The position numbers were made by a program, and so were the translations under genes. 7,314 bases of DNA from Pseudomonadota bacterium (GTDB lineage Bacteria > Pseudomonadota > Gammaproteobacteria > Steroidobacterales > Woeseiaceae): assembly GCA_022360335.1 (NCBI GenBank), contig JAKSCZ010000643.1, forward strand, positions 1 to 7,314, written 5' to 3'. The notes under the pieces were generated by a model that worked only from the letters and a program-made list of their open reading frames with translations, ran no database searches and was not told the origin of the DNA. Numbering within the stretch: the first letter of the stretch is position 1; each line of letters opens with the position of its first letter. Positions 1-4,850 of this stretch are shown here, piece after piece.

Positions 1-100
1 AATGAACGCGACCGCAGCTGTCGCAGACGGCGCGCTCGCGGTTGTCGTGCTGCGGCACGCGGTAGGTCACCGTGCGGCCGCAGCTGGAGCAGTATTTCAT
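1..100 (-). CDS. Zinc-ribbon protein, probably Nudix hydrolase, N-terminal fragment
   Basis: Only the first 33 codons are present; the gene leaves the window at the left edge. The peptide begins MKYCSSCGRTVTYR and has two CxxC knuckles (Cys4/Cys7 and Cys26/Cys29), with 18 residues between Cys7 and Cys26, ending CDSCGRVH. A very N-terminal four-cysteine zinc ribbon of this spacing, followed by a Gly-x-x-His turn, is typical of the ribbon that precedes the Nudix domain in NADH-pyrophosphatase-like hydrolases, but the Nudix box itself lies outside the window, so the enzyme class is an inference. The start is fixed by a weak Shine-Dalgarno (AGGCG, about 5 nt before the ATG). The ATG lies just 13 nt downstream of the 3' CCA of a tRNA-Leu gene on the same strand, so the message may be released by tRNA 3' processing. 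Other zinc-ribbon proteins remain possible. Confidence 0.7.
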   Translation of the reverse strand, partial: MKYCSSCGRTVTYRVPQHDNRERAVCDSCGRVH

Positions 101-113
101 CCTGTCGCCTGTG

Positions 114-200
114 TGGTGCCGGGAGAGGGAATCGAACCCTCACTTCCTCTCGGAAACCGGATTTTGAATCCGACGCGTCTACCAGTTCCGCCATCCCGGC
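114..200 (-). tRNA. tRNA-Leu, anticodon CAA
   Basis: On the minus strand this 87-nt stretch folds as a class II tRNA. It has a 7-bp acceptor stem (GCCGGGA with TCCCGGC), a leucine-type D arm (GGCGG then TGGTAGAC), and an anticodon stem TCGGA/TCCGG enclosing the 7-nt loop TTCAAAA. It also has a variable arm with stem TTCC/GGAA, a T arm GAGGG-TTCGATT-CCCTC, discriminator A and an encoded CCA end. The anticodon CAA is at 164-166 and reads UUG leucine codons. The long variable arm together with the CAA anticodon and A discriminator makes leucine secure. It is transcribed divergently from the ECF sigma gene and co-directionally with the zinc-ribbon gene that follows it. Confidence 0.96.
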
Positions 201-206
201 AGCATT

Positions 207-227
207 GCCCGGACGCGACGTCCGGGC
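207..227 (-). repeat. Perfect hairpin in the presumed tRNA-Leu 5' leader
   Basis: A perfect inverted repeat with 8-bp arms (GCCCGGAC at 207-214 and GTCCGGGC at 220-227) surrounds a 5-nt loop. It sits between the predicted tRNA promoter and the mature 5' end of the tRNA, with 6 nt separating it from the tRNA. There is no T-run on either strand, so it is not an intrinsic terminator. If transcription starts near 232, it fills most of the roughly 30-nt precursor leader. Its role is unknown; it could affect RNase P access or precursor stability. Confidence 0.7.
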
Positions 228-238
228 TCGGGGCGCAC

Positions 239-267
239 AGTATAGGCAGGGTTTCAGCCCCTTGCGA
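239..267 (-). promoter_or_regulatory. Likely sigma-70 promoter of tRNA-Leu
   Basis: On the minus strand a -10 hexamer TATACT (239-244, 5 of 6 consensus positions) is preceded by exactly 17 nt and a weak -35 TCGCAA (262-267, 3 of 6). The sequence after the -10 (GTGCGCCCC) is a GC-rich discriminator of the kind seen in stable-RNA promoters under stringent control. Predicted transcription would start around 232 and run into the tRNA. It would also carry the downstream zinc-ribbon gene unless that gene has its own promoter. Confidence 0.65.
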
Positions 268-279
268 CCCTTTGCAAAG

Positions 280-285
280 CATAAG
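280..285 (+). promoter_or_regulatory. Possible -10 element of the ECF sigma operon
   Basis: CATAAG matches four of six positions of a sigma-70 -10 box and ends exactly 8 nt before the first possible start codon of the sigma gene. No matching -35 lies 16-18 nt upstream; the expected position overlaps the -35 of the divergent tRNA promoter. If used, it would give a leaderless or nearly leaderless message. No ECF-type (GGAAC-like) promoter was seen on this strand, so autoregulation cannot be claimed. Confidence 0.25.
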
Positions 286-293
286 CATCTAAG

Positions 294-899
294 ATGGCAG
301 GTATGAGCAGATTTGCCGACATCGATATCGATCCGGGGATTGTCAGGCGGGCTGCGGAAGGCGACGCTCGAGCGCACGAGATTATCTACCGCGCCTTTTC
401 GACGCCGGTGTACTCGATTTGCCTGAGATTCACGAAGGTGCCGGCGCATGCCGAGGATCTCACGCAGGAGACCTTCATCGAGATCATGCGGTCGATCCCG
501 AAGTTTCGCGGCGAAGCCCGGCTCGGCAGCTGGATCCGGCGGATCGCGGTGACCAAGGCGCTCATGTTCCTGCGTTCGGCCTGGACCAGGCGCGGACAGT
601 CGCTCGCCGACGACTGGCACGACGTTACCGAGGGCGACGCGCTGAGTCACGGCATCTCGCGGCATCCGGACGACGCGCTCGACCTGGACGCGGCGCTGGC
701 CAGCCTGTCCGACGTCAGTCGTGCTGTCGTCTGGTTACACGATGTCGAAGGGTTTACACACAAGGAGATCGCCGGATTCATGGGCAGGACGGAGAGTTTT
801 TCGAAATCGCAGCTGTCGCGCGCCTACCGGCACTTGCGGCCGCTGCTCGAGGTCTCCGCGGAAGGCGAGCAGCCCGAGGGCGCGGCGATCGGCTATTGA
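294..899 (+). CDS. ECF (group 4 sigma-70) RNA polymerase sigma factor, RpoE-like
   Basis: A 201-residue protein of the size expected for an extracytoplasmic-function sigma factor, which redirects RNA polymerase to a small stress regulon. Region 2 spans about residues 29-100: the core-binding AEDLTQETF segment at 53-61, then FRGEARLGSWIRRIA (71-85) for -10 melting and recognition. A linker leads to region 4 at about 130-186, with ASLSDVSRAVVWLHDVEGFTH and the -35 recognition helix TESFSKSQLSRA (166-177), where many ECF factors have GTVKSRLxRA. There is no region 1 or 3. An in-frame stop at 282-284 limits the start to ATG 294 or ATG 303; neither has a properly spaced Shine-Dalgarno, and 303 would give an N terminus of MSRFADIDID. 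The 15-residue C-terminal tail after region 4 is not conserved in appearance. The next gene starts 13 nt after the stop and is a membrane protein, the usual arrangement for a sigma/anti-sigma pair. Confidence 0.93.
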   Translation: MAGMSRFADIDIDPGIVRRAAEGDARAHEIIYRAFSTPVYSICLRFTKVPAHAEDLTQETFIEIMRSIPKFRGEARLGSWIRRIAVTKALMFLRSAWTRRGQSLADDWHDVTEGDALSHGISRHPDDALDLDAALASLSDVSRAVVWLHDVEGFTHKEIAGFMGRTESFSKSQLSRAYRHLRPLLEVSAEGEQPEGAAIGY

Positions 900-912
900 G
901 GATTACCGGGGT

Positions 913-1491
913 ATGAGTGGCAAAGCTAAGGACGACGAGATGATCTGTGCACTGACTGCGGAAGAGCACGCTGCACTGCAGAGCGGGCTTCGCGGGCTCC
1001 CCGACACGGTGCCGCCGCGCGAGGTCTGGCACCGCATCCGCAGGCAGGCCGGCGCCGAGGGCCTGCTGCGGGGCAAGCTGCTGCAGAAGCGCTCGACCTG
1101 GTATGCGGGCGTCGGCGTTGCCGCCGCGGCACTCGTGGCGGCCGTCATCCTGCCGGGCCTGTTACGGCAGCAGACCTTGCCGGTCGTCCCGCAGAATATC
1201 GCGACGGGCCAGGCCGTGCGCGTCAACACGCTGCAGGCATTGATGAGCGAATCGCGCGAGATCGAGAGCGGCCTGCGCGCGCTGCCCCCATCCCCGCGTG
1301 TGCAGCGCGCGAGCACGATGGCGACGATCTCGGACCTCGAGGAACGGATCGCGGCGATCGACTACCAGTTGAATGATCCGAACATCCGGATGTCGGATGA
1401 GGATCGCGAGTTGTTCTGGCGCGAACGCGTCAGGCTGATGAAATCGCTGCTGCAGTTGCGTTATGCGCAGGCGCAACGGGCGGCATTCTAG
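913..1491 (+). CDS. Single-pass membrane protein, probable anti-sigma factor
   Basis: A protein of 192 residues: a cytoplasmic N-terminal part of about 60 residues with a short amphipathic helical stretch (TAEEHAALQSGLRGLP, then PPREVWHRIRRQA), one hydrophobic membrane segment at about 62-84, and a helical, charged C-terminal part of about 108 residues predicted to lie in the periplasm. Its position directly after an ECF sigma gene and its topology make an anti-sigma role likely. It lacks the HxxxCxxC zinc motif of zinc-binding anti-sigma factors (the only cysteine is Cys12), so it would be closer to the RseA type in topology, although no sequence family is recognised with certainty. Start: ATG 913 has GAGGA at 898-902, 10 nt upstream and overlapping the sigma stop codon. 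ATG 940 has a better placed AAGGA (928-932, 7 nt spacing) and would give 183 residues. The reading frame stays open far upstream inside the sigma gene, but that part is out-of-frame overlap. Confidence 0.75.
   Translation: MSGKAKDDEMICALTAEEHAALQSGLRGLPDTVPPREVWHRIRRQAGAEGLLRGKLLQKRSTWYAGVGVAAAALVAAVILPGLLRQQTLPVVPQNIATGQAVRVNTLQALMSESREIESGLRALPPSPRVQRASTMATISDLEERIAAIDYQLNDPNIRMSDEDRELFWRERVRLMKSLLQLRYAQAQRAAF
928..932 (+). promoter_or_regulatory. Ribosome binding site supporting an alternative anti-sigma start
   Basis: AAGGA with 7 nt spacing to ATG 940 is the best Shine-Dalgarno near this gene, better spaced than the GAGGA (898-902) serving ATG 913. The start of the probable anti-sigma factor is therefore undecided between 913 and 940, or both are used. 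Confidence 0.45.
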
Positions 1492-1497
1492 GATTCC

Positions 1498-1503
1498 GAG
1501 GAG
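1498..1503 (+). promoter_or_regulatory. Ribosome binding site of the PDZ gene
   Basis: GAGGAG lies 9 nt before ATG 1513 and decides this start; a second in-frame ATG two codons on (1519) would be 15 nt away. The gap from the preceding stop codon is only 21 nt, with no promoter or terminator, supporting co-transcription. Confidence 0.75.
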
Positions 1504-1512
1504 TACGACCGA

Positions 1513-2562
1513 ATGAAGATGTGGAAAGTGATCATTCCCGCTGCAGCCGTCCTGCTGCTGGCGGGCCAGGCAGCCGCGCAGGCGGAGGACGAGGCGCGCG
1601 CCCGCTTCGAGGAGGCGCGCGAGGCCGCCGAGATCGAACGTATGCAGGCGATGGAGGCGCGCGAAGCGGCCATGGAGGAGAAGCTGCGCGAGGCCGAGGA
1701 ACGCATGGCGGCGGCCGCGCGCGAGATCGCCGAGATTACGAAGGAGCGCCTGCCGCGTATCGTCGAGGTCGAACGGCGCTACGCGATGTCGAACAGACCG
1801 CGACTCGGCGTCACGATCAAGACGAGCGACGAAGACGTTCCTGTCGAGGGCGTCTCGATCGTCGGCGTCACACCGGGCAGTGCGGCTGCGGAAGCCGGCC
1901 TGCGCTCGGGTGACGTCCTGACGTCGGTCAACGACGAGGCGCTCAGCGCCGGGAGCCGCAAGGAGGCGAATTCCAGACTGCTCGACTTCATGAAGGGCGT
2001 CGAAGAAGGGGACGTGCTGACCGTCGAGTACCTGCGCGACGGTAAGGTCGGGTCGGTGGAGGCCGAACCGCGCATCCTGGCCGGCAACACGTTTACCTGG
2101 ATGAGCGAGCAGGGCCCGCGCAGCGTCAAGGTGCCCGCTGCGCCGGTTGCGCCCAGGGTGCTCCAGGATCTGACGGTGCAGTTCGGTTTCCCGTGGGTGC
2201 ACTCCGGCCTCGGCGAACTCGAACTCGTCGAGCTCAACGAAGGGCTCGGCAGGTACTTCGGTACCGACGAAGGCCTGCTCGTCGTGAGCGCCCCGCATGC
2301 GGACGCCATCGACATTCGGGACGGCGACGTGATCCAGAGCATCGACGGCCGCGAGCCCAGGGACGCGCGTCACGCGATGAAGATCCTGGGCTCGTATCAG
2401 GGCGGCGAGAAGCTGAAGCTCGGCATCATGCGCGACAGGAAGAAAATGACGATCGATGTCGAGATCCCGGTCGATTTTCACGGCGCTCTCGTACCCGACG
2501 TCGCGGTTCCGGCGGCGGCGCCCGGCGTGCAGGCGCCGGCCGGCGTACCGCACGCTCACTAG
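1513..2562 (+). CDS. Exported coiled-coil protein with two PDZ domains, no protease domain
   Basis: A protein of 349 residues. Residues 1-24 form a Sec-type signal peptide (basic start, hydrophobic core IIPAAAVLLLAG, probable cleavage after AQA at 22-24), placing it in the periplasm. Residues about 25-90 are an Ala/Glu/Arg-rich, strongly charged helix with coiled-coil character. PDZ1 spans about 96-185: carboxylate-binding-loop-like RPRLGVTI, VTPGSAAAEAGLRSGDVLTSVN. PDZ2 spans about 235-320: VSAPHADAIDIRDGDVIQSI, then a typical PDZ end with strands KLKLGIMRD and KMTIDVEIP. A Pro/Ala-rich tail closes the protein. HtrA/DegP family members also carry two PDZ domains, but the trypsin-like His-Asp-Ser domain is absent here and its place is taken by the coiled coil. 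As the third gene after a sigma factor and a probable anti-sigma factor, it occupies the place where some gammaproteobacterial rpoE operons carry a mucD/degP-type protease. A role as peptide-binding sensor or scaffold in envelope stress control is inferred. Confidence 0.85.
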   Translation: MKMWKVIIPAAAVLLLAGQAAAQAEDEARARFEEAREAAEIERMQAMEAREAAMEEKLREAEERMAAAAREIAEITKERLPRIVEVERRYAMSNRPRLGVTIKTSDEDVPVEGVSIVGVTPGSAAAEAGLRSGDVLTSVNDEALSAGSRKEANSRLLDFMKGVEEGDVLTVEYLRDGKVGSVEAEPRILAGNTFTWMSEQGPRSVKVPAAPVAPRVLQDLTVQFGFPWVHSGLGELELVELNEGLGRYFGTDEGLLVVSAPHADAIDIRDGDVIQSIDGREPRDARHAMKILGSYQGGEKLKLGIMRDRKKMTIDVEIPVDFHGALVPDVAVPAAAPGVQAPAGVPHAH

Positions 2563-2588
2563 GGCCTGTTCGCACGGCGGGATCACGC

Positions 2589-2620
2589 GGGCGCGCACGG
2601 CTTTGCTACCATGCGCGCCC
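2589..2620 (+). repeat. Perfect 9-bp inverted repeat immediately before queA
   Basis: GGGCGCGCA (2589-2597) and TGCGCGCCC (2612-2620) are exact reverse complements separated by 14 nt; the second arm ends one base before the queA ATG. The 14-nt spacer holds most of the putative queA -10 box. No T-run follows, so it is not a standard intrinsic terminator. It could be an operator, or an RNA hairpin on read-through transcripts from the sigma operon that would lie right against the queA start codon. Confidence 0.65.
2604..2612 (+). promoter_or_regulatory. Possible extended -10 promoter of queA
   Basis: TGCTACCAT contains an extended -10 TGn followed by TACCAT (4 of 6 consensus positions). It ends 8 nt before the queA ATG, so transcription would begin at or almost at the start codon. 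No -35 match is visible 16-18 nt upstream. It overlaps the inverted repeat at 2589-2620. Confidence 0.35.
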
Positions 2621-3640
2621 ATGTTGATTGCGGATTTCGATTACGACCTGCCGGACGACTTGATCGCGCGCTACCCGGCGCCGGAGCGCCGCGACTCTCG
2701 CCTGCTCGTCGTCGATGACGGCGTTCGCGACCTCGGCTTCGCAGACCTGCCGTCCGTGCTGCGCGCAGGCGACCTGCTCGTGTTCAACGATACGCGCGTC
2801 ATCAGGGCGCGGCTGGGAGCGCGCAAGGAGACGGGCGGCAAAGCCGAAATCCTGATCGAACGCGTCGACGGCGCGCGCGCCGCCCTCGCGCTCGTGCGTG
2901 CCGGCAAGTCGCCGAAGCCGGGCGCGCGCCTGTTGCTCGACGGCGGCGCGGAGGCCGTCGTCACGGGGCGCGACGGGGATCTTTTCGCGCTCGAATTTTC
3001 TGCGGACGTGATGCCGTATCTCGAATCGCACGGTAGCGTGCCGCTGCCCCCGTATCTCGGGCGCGATGCGGACGACTCGGATGTCGAGCGTTACCAGACC
3101 GTGTACGCCAGGGAACCCGGGGCCGTCGCCGCGCCGACGGCCGGCCTGCATTTCGACGACGCGATGCTGCGCGAGACGCTCGCGATGGGCGTACGCCACG
3201 CGAACGTGACCCTGCACGTCGGCGCGGGCACGTTCCAGAACCTGCGGGCGGAGCAGGTCGAGGAGAATCGCCTGCACGCGGAGCGCGTGGAGGTGAACCC
3301 CGCCTGCGTCGACGCCGTCAATCAAACGCGTGCGGCCGGCGGGCGCGTCGTCGCCGTCGGCACGACGACCGTGCGCTCGCTCGAGAGCGCGGCGGCGACC
3401 GGCACGCTCCGGCCGTTCGCAGGCGAGACCGACCTGTTCATCCTGCCCGGCCACGAGTTCCGGGCCGTCGATGCGATGATCACGAACTTCCACCTGCCGC
3501 AGTCGTCGCTGCTGCTGCTGGTCGCGGCGTTCGCGGGCAAGGCACGTATCTTGGCCGCGTACGAACATGCCGTGCGCGAGAAATACCGGTTCTTCAGTTA
3601 CGGTGATGCGATGTTCCTTACTCCGGAGGCTGCGTCGTGA
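2621..3640 (+). CDS. queA: S-adenosylmethionine:tRNA ribosyltransferase-isomerase QueA
   Basis: A cytoplasmic enzyme of 339 residues (the E. coli protein has about 356) that transfers and isomerises the ribosyl group of S-adenosylmethionine onto preQ1 at the tRNA wobble position, giving epoxyqueuosine. The family signatures are clear: N terminus MLIADFDYDLPDDLIARYP, FNDTRVI (55-61), APTAGLHF (171-178), HVGAGTFQ (199-206), VGTTTVRSLES (246-256) and ITNFHLPQSSLLLLV (287-301). ATG 2621 aligns with the usual QueA N terminus; the frame is open upstream but that part overlaps the PDZ gene in another frame. No Shine-Dalgarno precedes the start; a -10-like box ends 8 nt upstream, suggesting a leaderless message. 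The stop codon TGA (3638-3640) overlaps the GTG start of tgt, so the two queuosine genes are translationally coupled. Confidence 0.97.
   Translation: MLIADFDYDLPDDLIARYPAPERRDSRLLVVDDGVRDLGFADLPSVLRAGDLLVFNDTRVIRARLGARKETGGKAEILIERVDGARAALALVRAGKSPKPGARLLLDGGAEAVVTGRDGDLFALEFSADVMPYLESHGSVPLPPYLGRDADDSDVERYQTVYAREPGAVAAPTAGLHFDDAMLRETLAMGVRHANVTLHVGAGTFQNLRAEQVEENRLHAERVEVNPACVDAVNQTRAAGGRVVAVGTTTVRSLESAAATGTLRPFAGETDLFILPGHEFRAVDAMITNFHLPQSSLLLLVAAFAGKARILAAYEHAVREKYRFFSYGDAMFLTPEAAS
3625..3629 (+). promoter_or_regulatory. Ribosome binding site of tgt, inside queA
   Basis: GGAGG lies within the last codons of queA, 7 nt before GTG 3637. It selects this GTG as the start of tgt in preference to any downstream codon and underlies the overlapping-junction coupling. 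Confidence 0.75.
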
Positions 3641-4761
3641 AGCTCGCGGTCGATCGGACGTCGGGCGCGGCGCGGGTCGGCCGGCTCGAGTTCCGCCGCG
3701 GTACCGTGCGTACGCCCGCGTTCATGCCGGTCGGGACCTACGGCACGGTCAAGGGCGTTACGCCGGAAGAAGTGGCGGCCGACGGCGCGGACATCGTCCT
3801 CGGCAACACGTTCCACCTGATGCTGCGGCCGGGCGCCGGGGTGATTCGCAAGCACGGCGGCTTGCACGAGTTCATGAACTGGCCCGGACCGATCCTGACC
3901 GACTCGGGCGGCTTCCAGGTATTCTCGCTCGCCGCGATGCGCAAGGTGTCCGAGGAGGGGGTCGGTTTCCGGTCGCCGGTCGATGGCGACGCCGTGTTCC
4001 TGACGCCCGAGACGTCGATGGAGGTGCAGCACGATCTCGATGCCGACGTCACGATGATCTTCGACGAGTGCACGCCGTATCCCGCGAGCGAATGGCAAGC
4101 GCGCGCGTCGATGGAGCTGTCGCTCAGATGGGCCGGACGCAGCCGCGCCCGCTTCGATGAACTCAGGAACGACGAGCCCGGCCGGGGCGAGGCGCTGTTC
4201 GGCATCGTGCAGGGCGGCATGTACGACGCGCTTCGCGAGGAGTCGATGGCCGGGCTGGCCGACATTGGCTTCGACGGTTATGCGATCGGCGGCCTCGCGG
4301 TCGGCGAACCCGAGCAGGAGCGTCTCGCCGTTCTCGATGCGCTCGTGCCGCTGATGCCCGGCGGCGCGCCGCGTTACCTGATGGGTGTCGGTACGCCGGT
4401 CGACATCGCCGAAGCCGTGCTGCGCGGAATCGACCTATTCGATTGCGTGATACCGACGCGCCATGCACGCAACGGCAACCTGTTCACATCGAGGGGTCAC
4501 GTCAGGTTCCGGCATGCACGTTACGCCGACGACACGGCGCCGCCGGATCCCGGCTGTGAGTGCTATACGTGCCGCAACTACAGCCTGGCGTACCTCCGGC
4601 ACCTGGAGAAATGCGGCGAAATCCTCGGTCCGCGCCTGGCGACGATGCATAATCTTCATTATTATCAGAAGCTTATGCGGGACATCCGCGCCGCGATCGC
4701 GGCCGGAACGCTGGCCGGGTTCGCCGCGGCGCTGCGCGCCGCGTACGCCGGCGACCGCTGA
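3637..4761 (+). CDS. tgt: Queuine/preQ1 tRNA-guanine transglycosylase Tgt
   Basis: A protein of 374 residues, the normal bacterial length. It swaps guanine-34 of tRNA-Asp, -Asn, -His and -Tyr (GUN anticodons) for preQ1. Visible landmarks: PAFMPVGTYGTVKG (28-40), the catalytic-base motif DSGGFQVFSL with Asp89, FDECTPYP (142-149), GIVQGGMY (189-196), GGLAVGE (218-224), and FDCVIPTRHARNG (268-280) carrying the nucleophile Asp269. The zinc site is intact: Cys307, Cys309, Cys312 (CECYTC) and His338, matching the spacing of the E. coli ligands. The GTG start overlaps the queA stop codon by 3 nt and has a GGAGG Shine-Dalgarno at 7 nt. Tgt forms the first step before QueA in the pathway. No residue looks missing, so the enzyme should be active. 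Confidence 0.98.
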   Translation: MKLAVDRTSGAARVGRLEFRRGTVRTPAFMPVGTYGTVKGVTPEEVAADGADIVLGNTFHLMLRPGAGVIRKHGGLHEFMNWPGPILTDSGGFQVFSLAAMRKVSEEGVGFRSPVDGDAVFLTPETSMEVQHDLDADVTMIFDECTPYPASEWQARASMELSLRWAGRSRARFDELRNDEPGRGEALFGIVQGGMYDALREESMAGLADIGFDGYAIGGLAVGEPEQERLAVLDALVPLMPGGAPRYLMGVGTPVDIAEAVLRGIDLFDCVIPTRHARNGNLFTSRGHVRFRHARYADDTAPPDPGCECYTCRNYSLAYLRHLEKCGEILGPRLATMHNLHYYQKLMRDIRAAIAAGTLAGFAAALRAAYAGDR

Positions 4762-4813
4762 TTCCGCGTCCGGGCCTTGGGTTCTCCGGACTCGCCCCCA
4801 ACTCGGGCGCTTA

Positions 4814-4822
4814 TGCCATAAT
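4814..4822 (+). promoter_or_regulatory. Probable extended -10 promoter of yajC-secDF
   Basis: TGCCATAAT is an extended -10 (TGn plus CATAAT, 5 of 6). It lies in the 89-nt gap between tgt and yajC and would give a leader of about 22-23 nt with a Shine-Dalgarno. No good -35 is seen, as is common with extended -10 promoters. The 11-bp near-palindrome TTATG-C-CATAA (4811-4821) covers the box. The sec genes can therefore probably be expressed separately from queA-tgt. Confidence 0.5.
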
Positions 4823-4840
4823 ATCGCGCTGTTTCCCCCC

Positions 4841-4844
4841 AGGA
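4841..4844 (+). promoter_or_regulatory. Ribosome binding site of yajC
   Basis: AGGA is 6 nt before ATG 4851, following a run of six C; it supports the yajC start. Confidence 0.6.
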
Positions 4845-4850
4845 CCTCTC

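Noticed and set aside
250..255. TGAAAC-like motif next to TATACT on the minus strand as an ECF-type promoter
   Set aside because: Spacing to the -10 box is far too short; the sigma-70 reading with a 17-nt spacer explains the -10 better.
2..292. Plus-strand open frame running across the tRNA-Leu gene
   Set aside because: It crosses a structurally perfect tRNA and the start of the zinc-ribbon gene on the other strand; coding there is not credible.
913..1110. Zinc-binding anti-sigma domain
   Set aside because: Only one cysteine is present in the N-terminal region and no HxxxCxxC pattern exists.
1162..2622. Long open frame of 486 codons on the minus strand, antisense to the anti-sigma and PDZ genes
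   Set aside because: It mirrors the codon structure of the genuine plus-strand genes in GC-rich DNA, is rich in Arg/His/Asp low-complexity sequence, and shows no domain; the opposite strand has clear signal peptide and PDZ motifs.
2606..3568. Open frame of 320 codons on the minus strand, antisense to queA
   Set aside because: A GC-driven shadow of queA with no motifs.
4768..4791. Inverted repeat GTCCGG / CCGGAC after tgt as an intrinsic terminator
   Set aside because: The stem is only 6 bp with a 12-nt loop and no T-run follows, so it does not meet the criteria for an intrinsic terminator.
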